This document shows, one piece after another, positions 9,200 through 18,532 of a stretch of 64,000 bases of DNA. Each line of letters opens with the position of its first letter. Positions within the stretch are counted from its first letter, which is position 1. Made by a program: the position numbers and the translations under genes. The notes beneath the pieces are model-generated. The model did not search any database. It saw only the letters and a list, made by a program, of their open reading frames with translations, and had not been told where the DNA came from. This stretch comes from Streptomyces sp. NBC_01217 (GTDB lineage Bacteria; Actinomycetota; Actinomycetes; Streptomycetales; Streptomycetaceae): assembly GCF_035994185.1 (NCBI RefSeq), contig NZ_CP108538.1, positions 372,001 to 436,000 on the forward strand, read 5' to 3'.

Positions 9200-9212
9200 C
9201 TAGCATTGCTAG
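9200..9212. promoter_or_regulatory. TetR operator copy 1
   Basis: Inverted repeat CTAGCATTGCTAG immediately upstream of the TetR start. A second copy of the same CTAGC-N3-GCTAG pattern is at 9250. CTAG is rare in Streptomyces DNA, which makes the pair stand out. Confidence 0.65.
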
Positions 9213-9249
9213 ACAATCGAGCGGCAGTAGTACTAGCGTTGCCTCGTCA

Positions 9250-9264
9250 TCTAGCAGCGCTAGA
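9250..9264. promoter_or_regulatory. TetR operator copy 2
   Basis: Inverted repeat TCTAGCAGCGCTAGA, 17 bp upstream of the DUF1772 start and just before its ribosome binding site (GGAGGGG). Same pattern as the site at 9200. Confidence 0.65.
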
Positions 9265-9281
9265 TTCCTGGAGGGGTCACC

Positions 9282-9728
9282 ATGCTCAACGCACTTGAGG
9301 CGTTCACCACCGTGATCGTCGGCGTGATGGTGGGGGTGGAGTTCGCCGTCGCCTTCGTCATCAACCGGATCCTCGACGCACTCCCTGGCGACAGCGGCCA
9401 ACTCGGCCGCGCCCACGGGGGCCGGATGCTCGGCGCCGTAATGCCGGTCTGGTACATCACCTCGCTCGCCCTCGTCGCGGTCTGGGCCGTCGCCCGATGG
9501 CACCACCACGGCACCGGCCTAGTCGTCACCGCCGGCGCGCTGCTGATCCTCAGCGTGATCATGTCGATCCTGCTGCTCGTCCCGATCAACAACCGGGGCA
9601 AGACGTGGACCCCTGAAAACCGGCCCGCCGACTGGAAGCAGCAGATGAACCGCTGGGACCGCTTCCACTACGTCCGCGTCGCCGTCATCATCGCCGCCTT
9701 CGCCCTGCTGGCCGCCGCCCTCACCTGA
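9282..9728 (+). CDS. DUF1772 / anthrone oxygenase-like membrane protein
   Basis: 148 residues, ATG 9282 with GGAGG ahead. Four predicted membrane segments: FTTVIVGVMVGVEFAVAFVI, VMPVWYITSLALVAVWAV, VVTAGALLILSVIMSILLLV and VAVIIAAFALLAAAL. The motif PINNRGKTW followed by NRWDRFHYVR is typical of DUF1772. Members are small membrane proteins, some acting as anthrone oxygenases; function here is unknown. Probably controlled by the divergent TetR gene. The last bases overlap a transposase relic on the other strand. Confidence 0.8.
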   Translation: MLNALEAFTTVIVGVMVGVEFAVAFVINRILDALPGDSGQLGRAHGGRMLGAVMPVWYITSLALVAVWAVARWHHHGTGLVVTAGALLILSVIMSILLLVPINNRGKTWTPENRPADWKQQMNRWDRFHYVRVAVIIAAFALLAAALT

Positions 9729-10437
9729 CCCCGCGGACCGACAGCGCGCACGCGGCGCACAATCCCAGACCTGCGCGGCTCCCGGCTCCTGTTCGGGTGA
9801 GGTCTTTGATCCAGATCACCGAGGCACGCAGCCGAAGCCCGGCGAGGCAGCTTCCCGGCGTCCTGTCGTAGCGGGTCGCGATGTCCCGCCACGCCTTGTG
9901 CTTGGAGGCGTTCGCTTCGAGCTTGGTGCCGTCCAGGGCGACGCGGCCCATCTTGGCCATGCCGAGCTTGGTCGCCAGGTGCAGGGACTGGGTGAACAGG
10001 GCATCCAGGTGGCTGCGGCGGAACCGGGAGATGGAGCGGAAGTCCGCTACCTGGTCGGCGACCAGGTAGCGGAACGCGATGTCGTCGGCGCATTTGCACT
10101 CGATCGCCCGCGCGGAGCGCACCCCGGTGGTGTAGCCGTAGATCAGCAGACGCAGCATCAGTCGCGGGTCGTAGGGCGGGTAGCCGCGCTTGTCGTTGCA
10201 GTCCGCCAGGACCGGTCCCAGGTCCAGCACCTCGTCCACCATGTCGGCGACGAACCGGGCGAGGTGGTCCCGGGGCAGCCAGTTGTCCAGCGACGGGGGC
10301 AGCAGCAGGACCTGGTGCGGGTCGAACGCCCGGAACCGCTTGTCCACCGCCGCCCGACGGCCCTGCGGCTGCCGTTTCTCGACCGGCTCGACCTCGAACA
10401 GCCCGCCCCCACCACGCATACCGCCATCATCCCGCAC
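9721..10437 (-). pseudogene. Chimeric transposase relic: IS1182-type N-terminus joined to IS5-type C-terminus
   Basis: Residues 25-185 are IS1182-like (FDPHQVLLLPPSLDNWLPRD, YPPYDPRLMLRLLIYGYTTG, RVALDGTKLEANASKHKA). Directly after KHKA the sequence becomes WRDIATRYDRTPGSCLAGLR and SVIWIKDL, which is the C-terminus of an IS5-family (IS427-type) transposase, not IS1182. The join is at about 9885. The rest of both elements is absent, so the product cannot be active. Confidence 0.75.
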
Positions 10438-10559
10438 GAATAATCAGGAAACGCAGGCGGGCGTCGGCGTGCTCGCCAAAATGCTCGGCCAGGTACGCGG
10501 GAGCGTGCCCACAGGGAAGTGGGCGTGAAGGCCGGAAGCAAGGTCCGGCCGTCGGCAGC

Positions 10560-11489
10560 TCAAGGAACGATGATGACCTTGCCTCGGATCCGGCCGGCCT
10601 CGCTGAGGCGGTGGACGGCGCCGAGGTCGGCCAGTGGGCGTGACTCGCTGATGTCGATGGCGACCACGCCGACGTCGATGAGCTTCACCAGCGCCGCCAG
10701 ATGCTCCACATCATTGCGGGCGACCATGTGCATCGCAGTCACCCCGGCATCGGCAGGCGGCTCGATCGGGGTGGCGATCGAGACGATCCGGCCGCCCGGC
10801 CGCACCAGCGGCGCCAGAGCTGCGGCGTCCGGCGGGCTCAGCGGGACCAGGTTGAGCAGCGTGTCCACCGGGCCGTCGAGCGCGGCAACCACCGGTGTGA
10901 CGGTGTAGTCGATCACTTGGTCCGCCCCCTGCCGCCGGACCGCCTCGGCGCTGCGGGCGCCGGCCGTGGCGATCACCTCGGCTCCCGCGTACTTGGCGAG
11001 CTGCGTCACGAAGCCACCGACGCCTCCGCCCGCACCGTTGACCAGTACCCGCTGCCCGGCGGCTACCTTCCCGTACTCGAACACCGCCTGCCACGCCGTG
11101 AGACCGGCCACGGGAAGGGCCGCAGCGTTCGCGAGAGGGATGGAGGCGGGAGCCGCGACCAGCGTGGCCACGGGCGCCCGTACGTACTCGGCGGCTGCAC
11201 CCGCGCTGTCGAGCCGCCCGATGACCCGGTCGCCGACGGTGAACTCCTCCGCACCCGCGCCGATCTCGGTGACGGTACCGGCGACGTCCCATCCGAGCGT
11301 GTAGGGCAGGTCCAGGGGAAAGAACGCCCGGAGCAGTCCGCCCCGCAACGCGGCCTCGGTGGGGTTGAACGAGGTCGCGGCGACACGGATGAGCACTTCA
11401 CCTGATGCAGGCTGAGGACGCGGAACGTCGTCGTAGCGGATCACGGACGCGTCGCCGTACTCATGGATACGTGCGGACTTCATCTTCAT
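10560..11489 (-). CDS. NADP-dependent quinone oxidoreductase-like MDR enzyme
   Basis: 309 residues. GroES-like domain at the start (SARIHEYGDASVIRYDDVPR, YTLGWDVAGTVTEIGAG), cofactor domain with LVNGAGGGVGGFVTQLAKYA at about 150-170, and the C-terminal GKVIIVP end typical of the zinc-free QOR group. Starts at ATG 11489 or 11483. It is divergent from an AraC-type regulator with cupin sensor (11579), a frequent pairing in Streptomyces. Substrate unknown. Confidence 0.87.
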   Translation of the reverse strand: MKMKSARIHEYGDASVIRYDDVPRPQPASGEVLIRVAATSFNPTEAALRGGLLRAFFPLDLPYTLGWDVAGTVTEIGAGAEEFTVGDRVIGRLDSAGAAAEYVRAPVATLVAAPASIPLANAAALPVAGLTAWQAVFEYGKVAAGQRVLVNGAGGGVGGFVTQLAKYAGAEVIATAGARSAEAVRRQGADQVIDYTVTPVVAALDGPVDTLLNLVPLSPPDAAALAPLVRPGGRIVSIATPIEPPADAGVTAMHMVARNDVEHLAALVKLIDVGVVAIDISESRPLADLGAVHRLSEAGRIRGKVIIVP

Positions 11490-11578
11490 GCCGCGAATCT
11501 ACGACCGCACATGGAGACGATCCATGCGGCAGAGTGCCCAGTTCATACGCGTACGTCTCGCCCGCGTAGTCTCGCCGC

Positions 11579-12514
11579 GTGGATGTGCTCAGTGACGTCA
11601 TCGCGGTGATGCGGACCGGCCGGCCTCGGTCGGCGCACGTACGGTGGCATGCCCCGTGGGGGCAGGAGTTCGCCTCCGTACCGGGGTCGGCGGGCTTTCA
11701 GGTGATCCTGCAGGGCTCCTGCTGGCTACTGCCTCCAGACGCAGAGCCCGTCCCGCTGGGCGTGGGCGACGTGGTGTTCCTGCCCCACGGCAGTGGGCAC
11801 ACCCTCGCCGACAGCCCCAAAACCCTGGCGACAGCCCCCGCCTGCGGCCCCGGCGACCCCCGATTGTCCGAGCCCTTCGCGTCGGACAGCGTCGACCGGG
11901 CCGGAGACGGCGGTCCGGTCACCGTCGTGCTCTGCGGGACCTACCAGCTCGACCCGTCCCGCACCCACCCGCTGCTGTGCGACCTGCCTGACCGGATCCA
12001 CCTCCCCGCGCACCCGGATCGCCATCCGGAACTGCGCTCGGCCGTGGGGCTATTGGCCGCCGAACTGGAGCACCCGCGCCTCGGGACCGACGCAGCCGTC
12101 CCCGCGCTCCTGGACACACTGCTGCTGTACATCCTGCGCATCTGGTTCAACGAACAGCCCGCCCGGGGCAACACCACCGGCTGGGCCGCCGCGCTCAACG
12201 ACCCGCCGGTCACCGCCGCCCTCCACGCCATCCACCGGGCCCCGGCGGCGCCGTGGACAGTGGCGAAACTCGCCGCGGAAGCGGGGCTTTCCCGCGCACC
12301 GTTCGCCAGGCGCTTCGCCACGCTGATCGGCCAACCACCCCTCAGCTACCTGACCTGGTGGCGGATGACCACAGCCGCGCGCCTGCTGCGGGCATCGGAT
12401 GCACCATTGAAATCCGTCGCCGCCCAGGTGGGCTACGCCTCCGAGTTCGCCTTCGCCAACGCGTTCAAGCGCACGCACGGGACAGCCCCCGGCACGTTCA
12501 GACGGCGGAGCTGA
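11579..12514 (+). CDS. AraC family regulator with N-terminal cupin domain
   Basis: 311 residues from GTG 11579 (GTG 11585 also possible). Residues 1-180 form a cupin_6-type sensor (VILQGSCWLLPPDAEPVPLG, VVFLPHGSGHTLAD). The C-terminal 100 residues carry two AraC HTH motifs (VAKLAAEAGLSRAPFARRFA and VAAQVGYASEFAFANAFKR) ending GTAPGTFRRRS. It is divergent from the MDR oxidoreductase and probably activates it. Confidence 0.88.
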   Translation: MDVLSDVIAVMRTGRPRSAHVRWHAPWGQEFASVPGSAGFQVILQGSCWLLPPDAEPVPLGVGDVVFLPHGSGHTLADSPKTLATAPACGPGDPRLSEPFASDSVDRAGDGGPVTVVLCGTYQLDPSRTHPLLCDLPDRIHLPAHPDRHPELRSAVGLLAAELEHPRLGTDAAVPALLDTLLLYILRIWFNEQPARGNTTGWAAALNDPPVTAALHAIHRAPAAPWTVAKLAAEAGLSRAPFARRFATLIGQPPLSYLTWWRMTTAARLLRASDAPLKSVAAQVGYASEFAFANAFKRTHGTAPGTFRRRS

Positions 12515-13043
12515 ATCCAGTGCAGACATCCTGGGCTCGCTCAGCTGTACGTGACTACGTGACTGGGTACATCCGGGTGCGCTCCGCCAGCAGGTAGCCA
12601 GTTACTGAGACCCTCCTAGGGTGTGGCTGTGGCTGGTTGGGAGGGTGCGGTCAGTGGGTGGAGTTGCCATCCGTTGGGGGTGTGGTCTTTGCCCAGTCGG
12701 GCGAGCTAAGGCTGGGGTGCAGGTCGATATCGATGTCGACGAGGGCGCGCAGGAGGGTAGTTGCTTGCCAGTGCCCAAGTCGGTATGGACCGGCGCCAGC
12801 CTTACGGAAGGGGGCTCGGGGAATCCGTGGAGAGTCACGGTCACCAGGGCCACTCGGCTGAAGCGGCGATCGGTGGCGCCGGTGGCGTCCTCGGAGTGGC
12901 GTAAGAGGCTCGATGAGGAAGGTTCTGCTGATCGACCGTCACGACCAGCAGACCAGGCACCAGACCGGGCACCGTGGCGGACCGGTTCTCATCGCGGTGC
13001 CCAGCCTCCTGGCCCGTACGGGCACCACCGCGGGGCGGGAGGG
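12515..13043. other. Region without recognisable gene
   Basis: Open frames on both strands have no domain I can name. The region lies between an intact AraC gene and a decayed ACP gene; given the broken genes to the right it may be eroded coding sequence. Confidence 0.35.
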
Positions 13044-13317
13044 ATGAGCGTGGACACGGCCGGGGTGACGACCGAGGCCCTGGCATGGATCACCGGGCTG
13101 CCCCGCGAGGAATGCGCCCGCCGGCGCTGTGCTGGTACGCGACCTGGGCGTGGACGGCCTCGCTCTGCTCGAACTGGTGGAAACCCTCCAAGGCCGCCTG
13201 TCGATCATTGTGCCGGACGAGGTCACCGCCCGAATCCGTACGGTCGCAGACTTGCAGGATGCGGTGGCCCGCCTGATGGCTGCCGCGCCCTCATCCGCGC
13301 CGACCCCAAGGATCTGA
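13044..13317 (+). pseudogene. Acyl carrier protein-like gene, frameshifted, lacking the phosphopantetheine serine
   Basis: ATG 13044 opens MSVDTAGVTTEALAWITGLP in one frame. From about 13125 the homology shifts one frame and reads AVLVRDLGVDGLALLELVET, IIVPDEVTARIRTVADLQDA, and stops at 13317, two bases before the FabV start. The carrier motif normally reads DSL; here it is DGL, so the serine that takes the 4'-phosphopantetheine arm is absent. Both defects point to a dead carrier protein left next to a still intact reductase. Confidence 0.7.
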
Positions 13318-13319
13318 TC

Positions 13320-14522
13320 GTGAGCGAACGCGTCATCGCCCCCAAGAACCGCGGCTTCCTCTTCCTCGACTCCCACCCGGCCGGCTGCCGCAAGGTGGTG
13401 GCCGACATGTGGCAGGCCGTCCCCGCCCAGCAGCCCGGCGCGGACGGTCCGGTGGCGCTCGTCATCGGCTCGTCCGCCGGGTACGGACTCGCCGCCACGA
13501 TCGCCGGGCTCGCCCGCGCCGGAATCCGCGGCATCGGGGTCTGCTTCGAGAAGGCGCCCGGCCGACGCACCGGCACGGCCGGCTGGTACCGCACCGCGGC
13601 CACCGCCGAACTGGCCCGCGAGCACGGCCGGGACATGGTCTTCCTCAACGGTGACGCCTTCTCCGACGCAATGAAGGATGAGGTCGCCGACCTGCTCAAG
13701 CAGCGGTACGGACGGCTGGACCACCTGATCTACTCGGTGGCCGCACCGCGCCGCACCGACCCGGACACCGGCGTCACGTACTCCTCCGTCCTCAAGCCGA
13801 TCGGCGAGCCCTACCGGACCAAGACCCTCGCCTTCGACCCTTCCGGCGCCCCGGAGGTCACCGAGGTGGAGACCGCACCGGCCGCGGGCGACGACATCGC
13901 GCAGACCACCGCGGTGATGGGCGGAACCGACTGGGAGCGGTGGATCGACCACCTGGCCGGACGGGACCTGCTCGCCGACGGTTTCACCACCGCTGCCCTC
14001 TCCTACATCGGCTCACCGCTGACCGCGGGCATCTACCGGCAGGGCACCATCGGCGCGGCCAAGGCCCACCTCGAAGCCACCGCCCGCACCCTGAACGAAC
14101 GCCTCGACAAGCTCGTCGGCGGCCGCGCGCTCACCTCCGTCAACGGGGCCGCCGTCACCCAGTCCTCCACCGCCATCCCCGGCATCGCCCTGTACGTCGG
14201 CTTGCTGCGCGGCGTCCTCGATGAGGGCATGGTCGCGCCGATCGACCAGCTCACCGACCTGTGGGACCAGCTCACCGGCACCCGCCCCCTCACCCTCGAC
14301 GCCGAAGGCCGCGTCCGCCTGGACACCTGGGAACTCACGCCCCCGGTGCAGGAGGCCGTCGCCGACCGCTGGAACAGCGCCACCACGAACAGCATCGGCG
14401 CCCTCGCCGACCTCGACTGGTTCCACGCCGAGGTCCAGCGCCTGTACGGCTTCGCCGTACCCGGCATCGACTACACCGCTCCCGTCGACACGGACATCCC
14501 CTGGCCGGACCCGGCCGCCTGA
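13320..14522 (+). CDS. fabV: Trans-2-enoyl-CoA / enoyl-ACP reductase, FabV type
   Basis: 400 residues, the normal FabV size. GTG 13320 starts SERVIAPKNRGFLFLDSHPA, a FabV signature. The NADH-binding region is ALVIGSSAGYGLAATIAGLA (about 46-65). The catalytic Tyr-x8-Lys is YRQGTIGAAK, Tyr239 and Lys248, matching the FabV pattern and not the x6 spacing of FabI. It reduces enoyl thioesters in fatty acid synthesis and is typically insensitive to triclosan. Neighbours are a dead ACP and a dead polyprenyl synthase, so it may be the survivor of a lipid or terpene-related cluster. Confidence 0.92.
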   Translation: MSERVIAPKNRGFLFLDSHPAGCRKVVADMWQAVPAQQPGADGPVALVIGSSAGYGLAATIAGLARAGIRGIGVCFEKAPGRRTGTAGWYRTAATAELAREHGRDMVFLNGDAFSDAMKDEVADLLKQRYGRLDHLIYSVAAPRRTDPDTGVTYSSVLKPIGEPYRTKTLAFDPSGAPEVTEVETAPAAGDDIAQTTAVMGGTDWERWIDHLAGRDLLADGFTTAALSYIGSPLTAGIYRQGTIGAAKAHLEATARTLNERLDKLVGGRALTSVNGAAVTQSSTAIPGIALYVGLLRGVLDEGMVAPIDQLTDLWDQLTGTRPLTLDAEGRVRLDTWELTPPVQEAVADRWNSATTNSIGALADLDWFHAEVQRLYGFAVPGIDYTAPVDTDIPWPDPAA

Positions 14523-14540
14523 CCCCCCTTGGAGGAACGC

Positions 14541-14925
14541 CATGCGCCTGCCCACCGACGAGACATGCTCATCCGCGGGCGGCAGGACCTGGAGACCAAG
14601 CTCGCCGCCTTCTCCGAACGTGACTGCGCCAGGCCACCGCCCGGATCAGCGAACCGGCCGTGCACGACGCGGCCACCGCCTACCTGATCCGCCCGAGCAA
14701 GCGCCGCTGGGCATGGCGTTCCTCCACGCCGCACACACCCTCAACACCGACACCCGCCTCCAGAGGGCCGACCTGGCCACGGTCGCCGCCGCGCCGGAAG
14801 TCCGACACAGAGCGATCCTCCTGCACCACGACATCGTCGACAGCGACACCGTCCGTGGCGGCCACCCCACCGCCCAGGTCGCCTCCGGCCAGACCGCACT
14901 CAGCACCACCTGCGGCTACTTGCGG
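14541..14925 (+). pseudogene. Polyprenyl synthase-like fragment, multiply frameshifted
   Basis: Starts MRLPTDE at 14541 behind GGAGGAACGCC, then changes frame more than once. Recognisable pieces are MLIRGRQDLETKLAAFSER, HDAATAYLIRPSKR, MAFLHAAHTLNTDTRL and ILLHHDIVDSDTVRGGHPTA, the last being the first Asp-rich region of trans-prenyl synthases. The C-terminal half, with the second Asp-rich motif, is absent. Assignment rests mainly on the HHDIVDSDTVRGG segment. Confidence 0.6.
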
Positions 14926-14976
14926 CAGGAGTACGCGCGTCTTTTCACAGCAGTCCGCGCTGTGTTCCTATGGGAT

Positions 14977-15675
14977 ATGAGCGGGCGGATGCGCGAGGGG
15001 CACCAAGGATTCGGGCCGGGAGCAATCACGCCGGATGGGTGCGCAGTCGAGCTGTACGAGCGGCTACCCGTGGGCGACGAGCCCGACATCATCCAACGGG
15101 CGGTCCCCGCCGAGGTCCGCATCCTCGAACTGGGATCCGGTGTGGGCCGCGTGACGCATCCGCTGGCTGAGCGAGGCTTCACCGTGACTGCCGTCGATGA
15201 ATCTCCCCAGATGCTGGAGCGGGTCCACGGCGCCCGGACGGTCTGCAGTCCGATCGAGGAGTTGGAGCTCGATGAGTGTTTCGATGTGGTGTTGCTGGGG
15301 TCATTCCTTGTTCACGCCGGTGATCCACAAGTGCGCCAGGGACTGCTGCGGACCTGCCGACGGCACGTCGCGAACGACGGCTGCGTGCTGATCCAGCGAG
15401 AGAGCGAAGGTCGGCACGAGAACATGCCGCAGGAGCGGAAGATCCCCGGCGGGCTCGTTCGGGTGGTGTCCTCCGATCCGGTGGGTCCAGGTGTGCGGTC
15501 CGTCCACGTCGAATACGTCTTCTCGGACGCGCGGTGGGCCCAGACGTTCCTGTCACGCCCCCTGACCGACAAGGCCTTCGAGCTTGCTTTGAGCGAGGCA
15601 GGGCTTGTCGTCGACGCATACCTGACCAGCGACCGCACCTGGGTGCGGGCTCTGCCGGTCACCGGCCGACCGTAG
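14977..15675 (+). CDS. Class I SAM-dependent methyltransferase
   Basis: 232 residues from ATG 14977 (GTG 14962 possible; no strong ribosome site). The SAM-binding core is VRILELGSGVGRVTHPLAER (motif I, about 50-69), followed by VTAVDESPQMLERV (motif II) and CFDVVLLGSFLVHAGDPQVR (motif IV). The C-terminal part holds a beta-rich cap (VHVEYVFSDARWAQTFLSR). Substrate unknown. It directly follows a prenyl synthase remnant and precedes transposase relics, so it is probably a passenger in a rearranged stretch. Confidence 0.78.
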   Translation: MSGRMREGHQGFGPGAITPDGCAVELYERLPVGDEPDIIQRAVPAEVRILELGSGVGRVTHPLAERGFTVTAVDESPQMLERVHGARTVCSPIEELELDECFDVVLLGSFLVHAGDPQVRQGLLRTCRRHVANDGCVLIQRESEGRHENMPQERKIPGGLVRVVSSDPVGPGVRSVHVEYVFSDARWAQTFLSRPLTDKAFELALSEAGLVVDAYLTSDRTWVRALPVTGRP

Positions 15676-15865
15676 CCGGATCATGACTGCCAGCGCGAGC
15701 GAGACACTGCTGGATCTCGCGTTCGTCGGCGAGCAGATCCAGCAGGGTCTCACGTTCGTCGGCCCTGGCCCCGGTCAGGGCGAAGGCGACGGGCAGGCCC
15801 TGGATGGCGACAGTGCCCTCCGGGGCGCCGACGCGGTGCTTCGGCGACAGGGTCACGGCCAGCAC
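15676..15865 (-). pseudogene. IS982-type transposase fragment
   Basis: Minus-strand frame reads GLPVAFALTGARADERETLL, a segment characteristic of IS982-family transposases. Only some 50-60 residues remain, without the catalytic triad. Confidence 0.6.
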
Positions 15866-15929
15866 CTGCCCGAGCCGGATCACGGCCGGCACCTGGAACC
15901 CGTCGCTCACCTGAGGCCCCCGCCGCGCG

Positions 15930-16180
15930 GGCGGTCCGCCGGGCCACAGGGCCGGCGCGAGGAACTGGCCGCACTGCGACGGGACAGCCGTCTCCTGCGG
16001 AAGTACGTTGAAATCCTCAAGCGGGCCACGGATTTCTTCGCATCAAGGAGGCCCGGTGACGGTGCACCCGTTCACCGAGGCGGAGAAACAGGGCCGTCAT
16101 GGCGTCAAACAAGCGTGTGAACTGCTGAAGGTCTCCCGGACCGCTTTCTATACCCGCCGCACCGGTCACCGCCCTGGTTG
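15930..16180 (+). pseudogene. IS3-family remnant: end of orfA and start of orfB
   Basis: The orfA frame ends with REELAALRRDSRLLRKYVEI and LKRATDFFAS, the leucine-zipper end of IS3-family OrfA. An overlapping frame starting at GTG 16056 gives VHPFTEAEKQGRHGVKQACE and LLKVSRTAFYTRRTG, the usual start of OrfB. Homology stops abruptly near 16180, before the DDE domain. Confidence 0.75.
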
Positions 16181-17098
16181 TTCTTTTCCACGGAGGCCGG
16201 TGGCAAGGAAGCTCGCCCGAGCAGCTCGCTCCCAGTGCCGCCACCTTGCCTCCCGCGGCGTTCTCGCCGCGAGTGCCGGATTCCGGATCACCGGCAGCGG
16301 CGCGGCCACACTCTCCGACTGCGCCTTGGCTTCAACTCCTCTCTCCGGGGGGGGCAAGCGGGCCGTACGTTTACATCGGGAATTCATGGAGCAGCACAGA
16401 TATTGCCTCTATATCCGTGGTGAAGGTTGCCAAAAATTTTTGGTTGACCTGCTTTGATCTTCAGATCAGGGCACTTCGATAGAGGTCTCGGACACACTTC
16501 CGGGGTTCCCTGTAGTGGCGGTAACCGTTAGGTCGCATGAAGTGCTGACGTGGGATATCTCCCACAAGGAGTGTCGATAGCGTCAGGAAAATGGAGCCCC
16601 GCCAGTTACGTCTTGGATTCTAGTGGTCGTCGCAACACCCCAGCTCAGGGGATGCGAGCAGCGCACCGTCCCGCGCCCCGGCAACCGTCAAGGGCGGCCA
16701 GGCCCCTGCAGGTGGACACCGCCTGCGACGGCGTCGCTACGCCTGGCGAGGCCAGGCCAGGTGCACGCGAGTTGCCACGCCTGTCGCGACCGACGCCGAC
16801 ACTCAAAACACGCGATCGCACACCGGCGAACGCGGAACTCCGCCCTCGGATACAGGGGACGCAAGCTCGCGGATCTCAAGGCGGCAGGCCTTATACATTC
16901 ACGACGAAAATCCTGCTCCCAGAAGGCTTGAATAACCGCCCAGCGCCCGGGACTGCGGCGTGCCCAAGCCTGCTCGTGGGCGCCGCGGAGGCATCGTGTG
17001 TCGCATGTCTCAGACAAAATATCTTCATTTGCCACACATACGTTCAATACTTATCCGAGTACGAGCAAATCGACGATGTCAGGGAGTCCTCACTCGTC
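16181..17098. other. Long AT-richer leader region upstream of the glycosyltransferase
   Basis: About 900 bp without a gene I recognise. It includes an AT-rich perfect palindrome CCAAAAATTTTTGG (16430-16443), directly followed by TTGACC, a possible -35 element. The stretch up to ATG 17099 is unusually long for a Streptomyces leader and noticeably richer in A and T than its surroundings. The sequence may be horizontally acquired, or hold a structured leader; I could not match it to a known riboswitch. Confidence 0.4.
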
Positions 17099-18532
17099 AT
17101 GCAGACCCTCATACACGCTTGGGACCAGATCTACGCGTCCTGGCGCCAATTGCACTGGTACGGGGTGGCCGTCGGCTCTCTCCTCGGTATCAAGTTGCTC
17201 CTGTCCATCCGCCGACGCCGCAGTCCCGGGCTCACGTTCAGGAAAACGACCCATCAGCTTGCCATTCACGGGGTCGTCACGGTGTACAACGAATCCCCCG
17301 CGATGCTGAGGCGCTGCCTGGAATCAATCCTCGCGCAGACCCTTCCACCGCAGTCTTTGACAGTCATCGACGACTGCTCCGCCGACCAGTCGGCCGCTGC
17401 CCTCATCGGGGAGATGCGCCCGCAGTTCGACCGTGCCGGAATCCGTCTCGGCTTCATCCGGTTCCCCGACAACCGCGGCAAGCGCCACGGACTCGCCGCG
17501 GGCTTCCGTGAGGACCCGCTCGCGGACGCGTACCTGTGCATCGACTCCGACACGGTGCTCGACGAGCACGCCGTCGCCGAACTCGCCGAACCCTTCGGGG
17601 AGCGCCGTGTCCACTGCGTCACCGGGTTGGTCCTCGCCCACAACCGCGACACCAACCTCCTCACGCGCCTGATCGACATGCGGTACGTCAACGCCTTCCT
17701 TGGCGAACGGGTCGCCTACTCCCGTCTCGGTTCCGTCCTGTGCGCCTGCGGATCCCTCGCGATGTACCGGGGGTGGGTCATCCGGAAGAATCTCGACGAC
17801 TTCCTCGACCAGCGGTTCCTCGGGCGCCCCGCGACCTTCGGTGACGACCGGCGCCTCACGTACTACTGCCTCACCGAGGGCAAGTCCCTCATCCAGCCGT
17901 GCGCTGTCGGCTACACCGACGTGCCGGAACGTCTCGGGCACTACATCCGCCAGCAGATCCGCTGGGGCAAGTCCTTCATACGTGAGGGGTTCCTGCTCTT
18001 CGCCAAGTTCCGGCTGAGCCGTATGTACTGGTGGCTCAATCTGATCGAGCTCGTCACCTGGGTCGCCTTCACCGCGGCCATGCTCACCGCCCTCGTGGCC
18101 ATCGCGCTGCATCCGACCGGTTGGGCCCTGCTCGCCAGCTACGTCGGCTACATGTGTGTCATGTCGTGGGTGCGCTCCATCCACTACCTGCGCGGCGCCG
18201 CCATGGTCGGGATCGTCGACCGCGTGCTGACGTTCCTTGCCGCTCCGCTGTACGCACTGCTCAACATCGGGCTGCTGCTGCCGCTGCGCCTGTGGTCCCT
18301 GGCGACCCTGCGCCGCACCAAATGGGGCACCCGCACGAAGATCGAGGTCGGCGTGGACAGCGAGGCTCCAGCGGACCGCGGTGGCTCTCCGACCGCGTAC
18401 CCCGCGATCCCCCACCAGGCCTGGGACGGCACTGCGGCGATCTCACGGAGCGGGCTCGCCTCCAACCCGGACGACGGGGTCGCCCGGCCGGCCTTCGATT
18501 TCCCCGGCCCCCAGAGGCAGGTCGTCCAGTAG
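17099..18532 (+). CDS. Family 2 processive glycosyltransferase, hyaluronan synthase / NodC-like
   Basis: 477 residues. ATG 17099 opens QTLIHAWDQIYASWRQLHWY and a first membrane segment (GVAVGSLLGIKLLLSI). The catalytic domain has VVTVYNESPAMLRRCLESIL, DDCS (91-94), DSD (149-151), GDDR (248-251) and QQIRW (285-289): the D, DxD, D and QxxRW set of processive GT2 enzymes, in the form seen in hyaluronan synthase and NodC. Four to five membrane helices follow. It should polymerise and extrude a polysaccharide across the membrane; sugar unknown. The next gene encodes an anchored CBM3/GH16-like protein, suggesting a two-gene exopolysaccharide locus. Confidence 0.87.
   Translation: MQTLIHAWDQIYASWRQLHWYGVAVGSLLGIKLLLSIRRRRSPGLTFRKTTHQLAIHGVVTVYNESPAMLRRCLESILAQTLPPQSLTVIDDCSADQSAAALIGEMRPQFDRAGIRLGFIRFPDNRGKRHGLAAGFREDPLADAYLCIDSDTVLDEHAVAELAEPFGERRVHCVTGLVLAHNRDTNLLTRLIDMRYVNAFLGERVAYSRLGSVLCACGSLAMYRGWVIRKNLDDFLDQRFLGRPATFGDDRRLTYYCLTEGKSLIQPCAVGYTDVPERLGHYIRQQIRWGKSFIREGFLLFAKFRLSRMYWWLNLIELVTWVAFTAAMLTALVAIALHPTGWALLASYVGYMCVMSWVRSIHYLRGAAMVGIVDRVLTFLAAPLYALLNIGLLLPLRLWSLATLRRTKWGTRTKIEVGVDSEAPADRGGSPTAYPAIPHQAWDGTAAISRSGLASNPDDGVARPAFDFPGPQRQVVQ

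Noticed and set aside
14221..14976. Long N-terminal extension of the methyltransferase frame back into fabV
   Set aside because: It is out of frame with both fabV and the prenyl synthase fragments; the methyltransferase fold begins after ATG 14977.
16500..17098. Known riboswitch in the glycosyltransferase leader
   Set aside because: Fragments such as GGGGACGCAAG recall c-di-GMP aptamers, but the rest of the consensus (GCAAACC, GAAA loop) is missing, so no call is made.
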